Source: Candidatus Cottocaccamicrobium excrementipullorum (GTDB lineage: Bacteria > Bacillota > Clostridia > Lachnospirales > Lachnospiraceae). From it: a stretch of 64,000 bases of DNA. Location of the stretch: NCBI GenBank assembly GCA_018713255.1, contig DVFL01000029.1:1-64000 (forward strand), given 5' to 3'. The notes below the pieces were generated by a model, which did not search any database, had not been told where the DNA came from, and saw only the letters and a list, made by a program, of their open reading frames with translations. Positions 47,362 to 55,335 of the stretch are shown piece by piece (position 1 is the stretch's first letter; each line of letters begins with the position of its first letter). Both the position numbers and the translations under genes were made by a program.

Positions 47362-47430
47362 GAAACTAGAATGAAACTTTTGGGAAATAGATGAGATAAT
47401 TTAGAAACGAATGTGAAACGAATATGAAAC
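47362..47430 (+). promoter_or_regulatory. Array of GAAAC direct repeats with 11-bp period
   Basis: GAAAC begins at 47362, 47373, 47404, 47415 and 47426. A degenerate GAAAT sits in register at 47384 and a GATAA at 47395. The intervals are 11, 11, 11, 9, 11 and 11, about one helical turn each. The array ends 49 bp upstream of the aldarate operon -35, a normal place for activator sites. It occupies most of the 322-bp gap 47280-47601 together with the promoter and leader hairpins. Confidence 0.65.
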
Positions 47431-47479
47431 CATATGCAGAGTGTTTAAAATCTGTACTGTTTTTTGGTGAGAAAGCCCA

Positions 47480-47508
47480 TTGAAGAGGAAAAAGGAATTC
47501 GTTATACT
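47480..47508 (+). promoter_or_regulatory. Promoter of the aldarate/glycerate operon
   Basis: TTGAAG (47480-47485), 17 bp, TATACT (47503-47508). It is a sigma-A type, with no GG-N10-GC sigma-54 element seen, in line with the loss of the sigma-54 contact loop in the adjacent regulators. Confidence 0.75.
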
Positions 47509-47516
47509 TATGCCAT

Positions 47517-47573
47517 CAGGACAAAAGAAACAAAAAGTTTTGTCTGGGAACCTAAGGAAAGTCCGAAAGGACT
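47517..47573 (+). promoter_or_regulatory. Two leader hairpins of the aldarate operon
   Basis: GACAAAA (47520-47526) pairs with TTTTGTC (47538-47544). AGTCC-GAAA-GGACT (47560-47573) is a tetraloop hairpin 28 nt before the start codon. The first stem starts only a few bases from the predicted transcription start. They may stabilise the mRNA or be regulatory. Confidence 0.5.
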
Positions 47574-47601
47574 ATGATTAAAAAGAAAGAGGTAATGAAA
47601 A

Positions 47602-48483
47602 ATGAAAATCGGATTTATCGGATTAGGCATTATGGGCAAGCCAATGAGCAAGAACCTGTTAAAGGCAGGCCATGAGCTGGTAGTTTGCGACTTTAATAAG
47701 GACGCTGTTGCAGAGGTTGTTGCAGCTGGCGCAAAGGAAGGCACTAACGGCGCTGAGATTGCAAAGGAATGCGATGTGATCATTACCATGCTTCCAAACT
47801 CTCCTCATGTACGTACCGTAGCATTAGGCGAGGGCGGTATCATCGAAGGCGCTCATGAGGGAACGGTTCTGATTGATATGAGCTCCATCGACCCAGTGGA
47901 ATCTAAGAAGATCGGCGCTGAGTTAGCAAAGAAGGGCATTGATATGCTGGATGCTCCTGTATCTGGCGGCGAGCCCAAGGCAATCGACGGAACCTTATCC
48001 GTAATGGTTGGCGGCAAGAAGGAATTATTCGACAAGTATTATGATATGTTAATGGTAATGGCTGGCTCTGTTGTATACGTTGGCGAGTTAGGCTCCGGAA
48101 ACGTAGCTAAGCTGGCAAACCAGATCATTGTAGCTGTTAATATCGCAGCAGTAGGCGAGGCTCTGACCTTTGCAAAGAAGGCTGGAACTGATCCTGAACT
48201 GGTATATCAGGCAATCAGAGGCGGTCTGGCAGGCTCCACCGTTCTGGATGCAAAGGCTCCTATGATGCTGTCCAGAAACTTCAAGCCAGGTTTCCGTATC
48301 GAGCTGCACATTAAGGATCTGACCAATGCACTGAATGCAGCTCATGCAATCGCTGCTCCTGTACCGTTAACCGGACAGCTGATGGAAATGATGCAGGCAT
48401 TAAAGGCTGACGGTTATGAGAAGGAAGATCACTCCAGCCTGGTGAAGTACTACGAGAAGATTTCCGATATCACCGTAGCATAA
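47602..48483 (+). CDS. garR: Tartronate semialdehyde reductase (2-hydroxy-3-oxopropionate reductase)
   Basis: 293 residues of the 3-hydroxyisobutyrate dehydrogenase family. The NAD(P) motif GFIGLGIMGKPM is at 4-15, followed by the substrate-binding DAPVSGGEPKA and the catalytic lysine in GSGNVAKLANQ. It would reduce tartronate semialdehyde to D-glycerate. The family also contains hydroxyisobutyrate and gamma-hydroxybutyrate dehydrogenases; the neighbouring aldolase and glycerate kinase favour GarR. Codon use is strongly biased toward GGC, AAG, GAG, TTA and GCT, as in gap and groEL here, suggesting high expression. ATG follows AAAGAGG. Confidence 0.88.
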   Translation: MKIGFIGLGIMGKPMSKNLLKAGHELVVCDFNKDAVAEVVAAGAKEGTNGAEIAKECDVIITMLPNSPHVRTVALGEGGIIEGAHEGTVLIDMSSIDPVESKKIGAELAKKGIDMLDAPVSGGEPKAIDGTLSVMVGGKKELFDKYYDMLMVMAGSVVYVGELGSGNVAKLANQIIVAVNIAAVGEALTFAKKAGTDPELVYQAIRGGLAGSTVLDAKAPMMLSRNFKPGFRIELHIKDLTNALNAAHAIAAPVPLTGQLMEMMQALKADGYEKEDHSSLVKYYEKISDITVA

Positions 48484-48502
48484 TCTGCAGGGGGGCATAT
48501 AC

Positions 48503-49402
48503 ATGAATACCGATTTTATTAAGGGTGTAGTTGTTCCGATTCTCACGCCTATCGATGCAGAGGAAAAGATCGATGAGAAAAAGATGCGGGAGCAGGTTGA
48601 TTATGTAATTGACGGCGGTGTTTCCGGCATTCTGGCTTTCGGCAGCAACGGCGAATTTTATGTGATCGAAGAAGATGAGATGGAGCGGGGCTTAAAGATC
48701 ATGGTTGATCAGGCTGCCGGCCGTGTCCCGGTATATTTTGGCATCGGCGCGATCAGCACCAAGAAGTGCTGCCGTCTGGCTAAAATGGCAGTGGCAAATG
48801 GAGCAGCAGGCGTTTCCGTTCTGCAGCCCATGTTTTTAAAGCCAACCAAGGACGAGCTGTTCCTTCATTTTAAGACGATTGCTGAGTCTGTTCCGGAAAC
48901 TCCGGTTCTGCTTTACAACAACCCTGGCCGGGTAGGTTATACCTTATCTGCAGATCTGGTGGAAAAGCTGGCCCACGAGGTTCCTAATATCGTAGGCATG
49001 AAGGATACCAGCGGCGATATTACCCAGACTTCTGAGTTTATCCGCAGAAACAGGGATGTCGGATTTAAAGTATTTGGCGGAAAGGACACTCTGCTGTATG
49101 CATCTTTGTGCCACGGCGCAGTAGGCGGCGTATGTACAGCAGCCAACTTTATGCCAGAACTTATCACCGATGTGTATAATAAGTACGTGGCAGGAGATCT
49201 GGAAGGCTCTCTGGAAGCGCAGTTTAAGCTGAATCCTGTGAGATTGTCCATGGATGCGGCAAGCTTCCCAGTAGCGGCAAAGGATATGGCAAACTTAAGA
49301 GGGCGTCAGATCGGCGTTCCTTATACTCCGAATCTGCCCACTCCAGAAGGCCCTGTTTTAGATAAGATTAAAGCCGAAATGAAGAAGGCCGGACTGATCT
49401 GA
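48503..49402 (+). CDS. DapA-family aldolase (probable keto-deoxyglucarate or related lyase)
   Basis: 299 residues of the DHDPS/N-acetylneuraminate lyase TIM-barrel family. The Schiff-base lysine is in VGMKDTSGD, the catalytic tyrosine in LLYNNPGRVGY, and the alpha-keto-acid pocket GSNGEFYVI replaces the usual G-TTGE with G-S-N-GE. Position between a tartronate semialdehyde reductase and a glycerate kinase predicts a substrate that yields pyruvate and tartronate semialdehyde, such as 5-keto-4-deoxyglucarate. E. coli uses an unrelated HpcH-type enzyme (GarL) for that step. A role in lysine synthesis is unlikely here. It is 19 nt behind garR and followed by a terminator. Confidence 0.85.
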   Translation: MNTDFIKGVVVPILTPIDAEEKIDEKKMREQVDYVIDGGVSGILAFGSNGEFYVIEEDEMERGLKIMVDQAAGRVPVYFGIGAISTKKCCRLAKMAVANGAAGVSVLQPMFLKPTKDELFLHFKTIAESVPETPVLLYNNPGRVGYTLSADLVEKLAHEVPNIVGMKDTSGDITQTSEFIRRNRDVGFKVFGGKDTLLYASLCHGAVGGVCTAANFMPELITDVYNKYVAGDLEGSLEAQFKLNPVRLSMDAASFPVAAKDMANLRGRQIGVPYTPNLPTPEGPVLDKIKAEMKKAGLI

Positions 49403-49422
49403 CAGTCCAGATAACGATTTTA

Positions 49423-49461
49423 GACAAACCGGTTGCCTGAGGGGACCGGTTTGTTTTTTTC
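49423..49461 (+). terminator. Terminator between aldolase and glycerate kinase
   Basis: ACAAACCGGT pairs with ACCGGTTTGT around an 11-nt loop, followed by TTTTTT. It should reduce kinase expression relative to the first two genes. I see no promoter in 49462-49527. Confidence 0.9.
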
Positions 49462-49527
49462 GGTTTCAAAAGGAGCCGGAAGGACGCATTTTATCACCAC
49501 AATGACCAATGAACGGGAGGGTTATCC

Positions 49528-50667
49528 ATGAAATTCTTATTTGCTTCAGACTCATTTAAGGGCACCTTGTCTTCAGAAAAAATCATTGAGCTTTTGACGG
49601 AATCGGCTCAGGAGATTTTTCCAGGCTGCGAGACGGCAGGAACATTGATTGCAGACGGCGGAGAAGGTACTGTGGATGCAGTAATCGCCATGACCAAGGG
49701 AAGTTTGATCAGCGTGCCGGTTCACGGCCCGTTAATGGAAGAAACTTCAGCTTTTTATGGAAAAATCAATGAGAACAGCGCCATTATTGAGATGGCAGCG
49801 GCATCTGGTCTTCCCATGGTACCGGAGAATCTGAGGAACCCCTTAAACACCACCAGCTATGGAACGGGAGAGCTGATCAAGGACGCTTTAGACAAAGGCT
49901 TCCGCAACATCTCAATTGCTCTGGGCGGAAGCGCCACCAACGATGGCGGAATGGGAGCCATGTCTGCACTGGGCGTGAAGTTTTACGATAAGGAAGGAAA
50001 TCTGCTGGAAGGAAGAGGCTCTGATCTGGAGAAGGTGGCGAAAGTTGATATCAGCGGTCTTCATCCGGCTGTGGCGGAGACGAAGTTTACGGTGATGTGC
50101 GACGTAAACAATCCTCTGACTGGACAAGACGGGGCCACCTATACCTTTGGAAAGCAGAAGGGAGGCACCCCGGAGATCTTAGACCGCCTGGAGGCTGGAA
50201 TGAAGTCTTATGCTGCGGTGGCAGGAGAAGCCCTGGGAATGGATATTGATCACATTGCAGGCGCCGGCGCGGCAGGAGGTCTGGGAGCAGCAGTATGCGG
50301 ATTCTTAAAGGCGGAGCTGAAATCCGGCATTGAAACGGTTCTTGATTTGATCAATTTTGACCAGATGCTGGAAGGGGTAGATGTGGTGATAACCGGTGAA
50401 GGACGCATCGACTGGCAGTCTGCTTTCGGAAAAGTTCCCAGCGGAATCGGTATGCGCTGCAAGAAGAAGGGCATTCCGGCGGTTGCCATTGTAGGCGGCA
50501 TGGGAAATGGAGCGGAAAAAATCTATGAATTTGGCGTGGAGAGCATTATTTCCACCATCAACGGAGCCATGGAAATCGGCGAAGCCTTAGATCGGGCGGA
50601 AGAGCTGTATAAAGGGGCGGCAGACCGGATGTTCCGTTTCTTAAAAGTGGGAATGTCTATAAAATAA
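49528..50667 (+). CDS. Glycerate 2-kinase
   Basis: 379 residues of the GarK/GlxK glycerate kinase family: FASDSFKGTLSSEKI at the N-terminus, IADGGEGTVDA, a glycine-rich IALGGSATNDGGMGAMSALG, and the C-terminal VITGEGRIDWQSAFGKVPSG. It phosphorylates D-glycerate to 2-phosphoglycerate, which enters glycolysis at enolase. ATG follows CGGGAGGG. It is the last gene of the aldarate operon and converges on a GNAT gene with a shared terminator. Confidence 0.95.
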   Translation: MKFLFASDSFKGTLSSEKIIELLTESAQEIFPGCETAGTLIADGGEGTVDAVIAMTKGSLISVPVHGPLMEETSAFYGKINENSAIIEMAAASGLPMVPENLRNPLNTTSYGTGELIKDALDKGFRNISIALGGSATNDGGMGAMSALGVKFYDKEGNLLEGRGSDLEKVAKVDISGLHPAVAETKFTVMCDVNNPLTGQDGATYTFGKQKGGTPEILDRLEAGMKSYAAVAGEALGMDIDHIAGAGAAGGLGAAVCGFLKAELKSGIETVLDLINFDQMLEGVDVVITGEGRIDWQSAFGKVPSGIGMRCKKKGIPAVAIVGGMGNGAEKIYEFGVESIISTINGAMEIGEALDRAEELYKGAADRMFRFLKVGMSIK

Positions 50668-50683
50668 TGGATAAAAACAATAA

Positions 50684-50724
50684 AAAGGTCCTGAAGGCGG
50701 AGATTCATCCTCTTCAGGACCTTT
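50684..50724. terminator. Bidirectional terminator after glycerate kinase
   Basis: AAAGGTCCTGAAG pairs with CTTCAGGACCTTT around a 15-nt loop; A- and T-runs flank both sides. Confidence 0.85.
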
Positions 50725-50736
50725 GCTGTGATCAAA

Positions 50737-51207
50737 TTATAAAATTACTTCCATGCCCACCTTCTGAGGCTTTAGTCCCATGGCTTCATAAAACTTTATG
50801 GCGGAGGTATTGCAGCTCCATACATTCAAAGTAACATTGTAGCAGCCCTGTTCCCGGGCGAAGGCAAGAACTGCCTGATAAAGGCTGGAGCCGATGTGCT
50901 GGCCGCGGATGGTTTCGTCTACGCAGAGATCATCGATATAAAGGGTTTTAATATCAGTGAGAATATTATTGTTAAGGTGCTGCTGGAAAATGCAGAAAGC
51001 ATAGCCCAGCACAGTTCCCTTCTCATCTGTGGCTACGAAGATGGGACGCTTATCATCATGAATAATGGCTTTCAGCTCATCATCTGTGTATTTTTTTGCA
51101 CCAAATTTGAATAAATCCGGCCGGCCTTTATGGTGCACCAGACAAACCTGCTGAAGGAGTTTGTTGATGCCTTCCATGTCTTTTTCTTCTGCTCTTCGAA
51201 TTGTCAT
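50737..51207 (-). CDS. GNAT-family N-acetyltransferase
   Basis: 156 residues. TIRRAEEKDMEGINKLL begins the fold. LYIDDLCVDETIRGQHIGSSLYQAVLAFAREQG contains the acetyl-CoA loop (R-G-Q-H-I-G-S), and VTLNVWSCNTSAIKFYEAMGL is motif B. It resembles YhbS/RimI-like small acetyltransferases of unknown acceptor. ATG follows AAGAGG. It is monocistronic; I see no clear promoter in 51208-51336. Confidence 0.9.
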   Translation of the reverse strand: MTIRRAEEKDMEGINKLLQQVCLVHHKGRPDLFKFGAKKYTDDELKAIIHDDKRPIFVATDEKGTVLGYAFCIFQQHLNNNILTDIKTLYIDDLCVDETIRGQHIGSSLYQAVLAFAREQGCYNVTLNVWSCNTSAIKFYEAMGLKPQKVGMEVIL

Positions 51208-51336
51208 GACTAATCAACCTCTTTTGCCTAAAAATTATATGCAGAATCAGTCTGCTTTTTTATTTTAGCATAAACTGGGTGATTCTGTCATTGAATTTTT
51301 ATACATTGTTTCTGAGCCGGGATTCTGTCAGGAAAC

Positions 51337-51759
51337 TTACATGTTTCGGATGCTGGCGAATTCCTTCAGCTTTTCTAAAATGCAGCTCATCACCTGTTTT
51401 CTGGTTACGATTCCGATGAACATGTTCCGGTCGTCTACAACAGGTACGAAATTCTGATTTAAGGCTTCAGCAAAAACCTGGCTGATGTCCACATCAATTT
51501 TTACTGAAGGATTCCGGTCTGTGCGGACAATGTTTTTCAAGGGAACGGGATCGCCCTTCTCATCGGTGTCTTTGCCGTCCAAAAAGGCCCAGAGAAAATC
51601 CCCTTCGCTGACGGTGCCGGCATAGGTGCCGTCCTCACAGATAACAGGAACTGCAGTATAGCCGCTGGCTCTGAGCTTGTCCATGGCATCGGTAAGGGTC
51701 ATGTCTTCTAAAAGGTACATGGCCTCTCGTTTAGTGGTTAACAGTTGAAAAATATTCAT
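51337..51759 (-). CDS. Stand-alone CBS-domain pair protein
   Basis: 140 residues made of two CBS domains: MYLLEDMTLTDAMDKLRASGYTAVPVICEDGTYAGTVSEGDFL, then NPSVKIDVDISQVFAEALNQNFVPVVDDRNMFIGIVTRKQV. There is no other domain. Such pairs bind adenine nucleotides; the Bacillus/Listeria CbpB/DarB proteins of similar size bind c-di-AMP, but I cannot assign the ligand here. ATG lies behind GGGAG at a rather long 15 nt. Promoter at 51802-51830. Confidence 0.85.
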   Translation of the reverse strand: MNIFQLLTTKREAMYLLEDMTLTDAMDKLRASGYTAVPVICEDGTYAGTVSEGDFLWAFLDGKDTDEKGDPVPLKNIVRTDRNPSVKIDVDISQVFAEALNQNFVPVVDDRNMFIGIVTRKQVMSCILEKLKEFASIRNM

Positions 51760-51801
51760 GATCTCATTAATCTCCCATTGTATTGTCGTTTTTTCTCATC
51801 C

Positions 51802-51830
51802 ATCCTAGCAGATTCTGACAAATAACACAA
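51802..51830 (-). promoter_or_regulatory. Promoter of the CBS protein gene
   Basis: On the minus strand, TTGTGT (51830-51825), 17 bp, TAGGAT (51807-51802). Confidence 0.5.
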
Positions 51831-51955
51831 GAGAAAAACTATTTTTGCGGATAATTTCATAAAAAGTTCACAGGAAATTAAGAATTATGGAAGAAGAAAA
51901 AAGAAAGAATAGGAAATCCAAAGCTTTATCCGGGAATACAGGATTAAGGTGAATC

Positions 51956-51995
51956 GCAGCGCCGGTGTTCTTGCTAAACGCCGGCGCTGCTTTTT
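51956..51995. terminator. Hairpin downstream of the substrate-binding protein gene
   Basis: GCAGCGCCGG (51956-51965) pairs with CCGGCGCTGC (51981-51990). The T5 run is on the plus strand, although the gene it follows is on the minus strand. It may serve as an insulator; nothing else stands out in 51831-52028. Confidence 0.6.
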
Positions 51996-52028
51996 CTTGA
52001 ACCATAGGGCGAGAATTTAAATTCGGCT

Positions 52029-53048
52029 TTAACGAAGGGCTTTCTCGGAAAATTCCGTAGTAACCAGATCTTCATAAGGAACCCGGGCGGGAAGTTCGCC
52101 TCCTTCATCCAAAATATTCTGGAGAAGATCGAAGCTTTCCTTCTGGAAAATGGTATCCCCCTTCCAGGTATCTTGATCCTGATAACGTTTGACAATACGG
52201 GTAAGGGCGGTGAGATCAGTTTCTTTAAATTGGGGATGAATGGTCTGGGCGATTTCCTCTGGAGTGTGAGAATTCACGTAGTCAAGACCTTGCTGGATTG
52301 CATTTGTAAATTTTTGGATGATCTCCGGATTTGCTTCCAGATAACTTTTTTTGGCACTGTAGGCGGTATAGGGAACGTAGCCGGACTCTTCTCCCAGGGA
52401 GGAGACGACATAGCCTTTTCCTTCCATTTCCAGGGAGGTGGCATAAGGCTCAAACTCCACGGTGTAATCAGCGCCGCTGGAAGGAAACGCGGCGGCGGTC
52501 AGTCCAAAGCTGATACTCTGGTCCATCGCCAGATCCGTCTGGGGGTTAAGGCCATGCTTCTTTAGGATATACTCAAACACAAGCTGGGGCATCCCGCCTT
52601 TTCTGCCGGCCAGAACGGATTTGCCCTGGAGCTCATCCCAGGAAAAATCAGGATCAGGGGTTCTGCTTACCAGAAAATTTCCTGCTCTCTGGGTAAGCTG
52701 AGCAAAGTTTACCGCGTAATCTTCTGCGCCATTGGCATAGGTGTAAATACTGGCTTCTGATCCCATAAAGCCGATATCGGCATCGCCGCTGACTAAGGCG
52801 GTCATAACCTTATCGGCTCCGCCGCCGTTAACCAGAGTCAGATCAATGCCTTCGTCCTGGAAATAGCCCAGCTCAATGGCTGCATACTGCGGCGCGTAGA
52901 AAACAGAATGGGCAACTTCATTTAAGGTGACTGGGGTAAGGCCGCTGTTCTTTTTCACCGGGCTGCAGCCAGCCAGAAATGTCAGGCAAAGGGCGGAAAG
53001 ACCAAGAAGAACGCCGGAAGAAAAGAAGTTTCGGAAGGGGTTGTTCAT
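52029..53048 (-). CDS. Orphan ABC-type substrate-binding lipoprotein (NMT1/SsuA-like)
   Basis: 339 residues. A lipoprotein signal with lipobox LAGC (Cys28) predicts membrane anchoring outside the cell. The mature part is a periplasmic-binding-protein-II fold of the SsuA/TauA/ThiY (NMT1) group: LNEVAHSVFYAPQYAAIELGYFQDEGIDLTLVNGGGADKVMTALVSGDADIGFMGSEAS near the start. These bind sulfonates, nitrate or thiamin precursors; the ligand here is unknown. No permease or ATPase gene adjoins it. The frame is open 29 codons upstream, but the signal peptide and AGGAGG fix ATG 53048. Confidence 0.85.
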   Translation of the reverse strand: MNNPFRNFFSSGVLLGLSALCLTFLAGCSPVKKNSGLTPVTLNEVAHSVFYAPQYAAIELGYFQDEGIDLTLVNGGGADKVMTALVSGDADIGFMGSEASIYTYANGAEDYAVNFAQLTQRAGNFLVSRTPDPDFSWDELQGKSVLAGRKGGMPQLVFEYILKKHGLNPQTDLAMDQSISFGLTAAAFPSSGADYTVEFEPYATSLEMEGKGYVVSSLGEESGYVPYTAYSAKKSYLEANPEIIQKFTNAIQQGLDYVNSHTPEEIAQTIHPQFKETDLTALTRIVKRYQDQDTWKGDTIFQKESFDLLQNILDEGGELPARVPYEDLVTTEFSEKALR

Positions 53049-53214
53049 AAGTTCAAGAAGCCTCCTGATGATTGAATTCATATTAACATGGTATTGGAAA
53101 ACCTGGTTTTTGTGCCTGTTTTTTCTTCCCGGCATCAGGGATTCTGGTGTATAATCAGGATATAGGCGAACAGCCTCAGACTTAACTTACAGGCGGAAAG
53201 AAGGAGAAGGAGAA

Positions 53215-54165
53215 ATGGAACATAAGCTGCAGGAGATTTGCCAGGCGGTGTCTTTGGTGGTGGTAGGACAGGAGAGGACCAGGGATTTGATTCTTGCTGC
53301 GTTTCTGGCAGGAGGCCATGTGCTCATGGAAGATCTGCCGGGAACAGGAAAAACATTAATGGCCAAAACCTTGGCGAAAACTATGGATATGGAATTTGGG
53401 CGGGTGCAGTTTACTCCGGATCTGATGCCTTCCGATGTGACAGGAATTCACTATTACAATCAGAAGGCGGGGGAGTTTCAATTCAAAAAAGGTCCGGTAT
53501 TTTCCAATATCCTTCTGGCGGATGAAATTAACCGGGCGGCGCCGAGAACCCAGTCCAGCCTGCTGGAAGCTATGGAGGAACGGCAGGTTACCATAGACGG
53601 GGAGAGCTGGGCGCTTCCAGATCCTTTTTTTGTAATTGCTACCCAGAATCCAGTGGAAAGCGCCGGAACCTTTCCTTTGCCGGAAGCTCAGATGGACCGC
53701 TTTTTGATGAAAATCGGAACCGGCCTTCCAAACCGGGAACAGGAAAAAATGATTCTCCGCCGGTTTGCCCAGAGGCAGGAAAATCCTTATCGTGAGCTGA
53801 AGCCGGTATGCAGCCACCAGGAGTTTATCGCTCTGATGAGGAAGGCGGAGGAAGTGTACATTCATCCTCAGCTTTTGGACTATGTGGTGGAGATTGTGGC
53901 AGCCACCAGAGAAAACAAGACTCTGGATATTACAGCAGGAGCCAGCCCAAGAGGAAGTCTGGCGCTTCTGCGCTCGGCCAAGGCTTTGGCTCTGGTTAAA
54001 GGGAGAGAGTATGTGACGCCGGAGGAGATTAAAGAGCTGGCAGTTCCGGTTCTTGCCCACCGTCTTGTTTTGCCGGGTATTTATGGACAGAATGCAGCTC
54101 CCCAGGAGATCATCCGCCGGATCTTATCCCAGGTTCCGGTGCCTACAGAAGAATGGGACAGGTGA
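53215..54165 (+). CDS. MoxR-family AAA+ ATPase
   Basis: 316 residues. Walker A is EDLPGTGKTL (GTGKT 43-47), Walker B NILLADEINRA (98-108), and the MoxR pattern PRTQSSLLEAMEERQVTIDG and ATQNPVESAGTFPLPEAQMDRFLMK follows. MoxR ATPases act as chaperones, usually for proteins with von Willebrand or DUF58 domains. The DUF58 gene begins 6 nt downstream. ATG follows GGAGAAGGAG. A TATAAT at 53149-53155 lacks a good -35. Confidence 0.93.
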   Translation: MEHKLQEICQAVSLVVVGQERTRDLILAAFLAGGHVLMEDLPGTGKTLMAKTLAKTMDMEFGRVQFTPDLMPSDVTGIHYYNQKAGEFQFKKGPVFSNILLADEINRAAPRTQSSLLEAMEERQVTIDGESWALPDPFFVIATQNPVESAGTFPLPEAQMDRFLMKIGTGLPNREQEKMILRRFAQRQENPYRELKPVCSHQEFIALMRKAEEVYIHPQLLDYVVEIVAATRENKTLDITAGASPRGSLALLRSAKALALVKGREYVTPEEIKELAVPVLAHRLVLPGIYGQNAAPQEIIRRILSQVPVPTEEWDR

Positions 54166-54171
54166 TGAAGG

Positions 54172-55335
54172 ATGATGGTATTTGGGATCATGACTGCTCT
54201 GGCTGCGGTTCTTGTGGTTCAGCGCCTTTTTTATCAGTGGTTTTGGGACCGGGGGCTGGAGGCAAAACTGTATTTTCAGGGAAAAAGACTCTGGGAAGGG
54301 GAGCAGGGGGAGTTAGTGGAAGTGGTGGAAAATCGAAAGTTCCTTCCCCTTGCAGTGCTCCATGTTAACGTACAGGTGGACCGTTCTTTTCTTTTTTTTG
54401 ACGATGCGCAGACTGCCGTGTCGGATCAGGCTTATCGGAGAGATATTTTTGCCCTGCTTCCCTGGCAGAGAATTACCCGAACCCTTCCCTTTACTGCTTC
54501 CAAGCGAGGATATTATCAATGCAAACAGGTAGAGCTGGTAGGACGGGATTTGTTTTTTGAAGGACCTTATGTGAAAAAACAGGAACAGAAAGAGGCGCTT
54601 TACGTTTATCCCCGGAAGATTTCTCCTGAACCGGTGCAGGCGGCCTGCAGCAAGATGCAGGGGGAATTCTGGAACCGGTATTCTCTTTTTGAGGATCCGC
54701 TGTCTTTTAGCGGCATCCGGGATTATGAGCCGAAAGACAGCTTCCGTCAGATCAACTGGAAAGCCTTTGCACGGGCCGGAAGTTTAAAAGTAAACGTTTA
54801 CGAACATGCTGCCATGATAAAAGGTGAAATACTGCTGAATCTAAAGGAAGAGACGGCCTGGACGGAGGAAGTTCTTCTGGAAAGCGTGATTCGGCTGGGA
54901 GCAGCGGCAGCCGGACAGTGGATCAATCAGGGAATTCCCACCAGTATTTACACCAACGGGCCGGATGTGGTGACGGGAGAAGCGGTACAGGTGGAAGAAG
55001 GCGCAGGGGCGGAGCATATGGAAACAGTATTAAAGGCGTTAAGCCGGATCGGAATTAAGGCAGACCGAAAATGGAAGGAAGGCCAGGAGGAAAAGGCCGA
55101 TCACTGCTTATGGCAGTGCCTTGCAGGGAAAAGATGGAGGAATTCCATGATTCTTTATCTGTCCGTAAGCTGCCGGAGGGAGGATGTGGCCAGGCTGGAA
55201 GCCTTGAGGCAGAAGGGCGCTGTTGTTTTATGGATTTTGCCTTACACCATGGAACAGGAGACAAATGGAGAAGTGCCGGATCCGGCGTCGGCGGGGTACG
55301 GCGGTGAAGTTAGATACTGGAGGGCGGAGGAATGA
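54172..55335 (+). CDS. DUF58 protein
   Basis: 387 residues. One N-terminal membrane segment (2-22), a beta-rich region, then the DUF58 signature SFSGIRDYEPKDSFRQINWKAFARAGSLKVNVYE (about 180-212). The family is the standard partner of MoxR ATPases, and several members carry a VWA-like fold with a metal site. Here it is encoded between MoxR and a two-helix membrane protein, overlapping the latter by 4 nt. Tandem ATGs (54172 and 54175) follow GATGAAGG; either may start. Confidence 0.88.
   Translation: MMVFGIMTALAAVLVVQRLFYQWFWDRGLEAKLYFQGKRLWEGEQGELVEVVENRKFLPLAVLHVNVQVDRSFLFFDDAQTAVSDQAYRRDIFALLPWQRITRTLPFTASKRGYYQCKQVELVGRDLFFEGPYVKKQEQKEALYVYPRKISPEPVQAACSKMQGEFWNRYSLFEDPLSFSGIRDYEPKDSFRQINWKAFARAGSLKVNVYEHAAMIKGEILLNLKEETAWTEEVLLESVIRLGAAAAGQWINQGIPTSIYTNGPDVVTGEAVQVEEGAGAEHMETVLKALSRIGIKADRKWKEGQEEKADHCLWQCLAGKRWRNSMILYLSVSCRREDVARLEALRQKGAVVLWILPYTMEQETNGEVPDPASAGYGGEVRYWRAEE

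Noticed and set aside
47431-47520. Possible sigma-54 promoter for the aldarate operon
   Set aside because: No GG-N10-GC element is found; a good TTGAAG-17-TATACT is present instead.
53356-54060. Minus-strand open frame of 234 codons
   Set aside because: It is antisense to MoxR, which carries all expected ATPase motifs.
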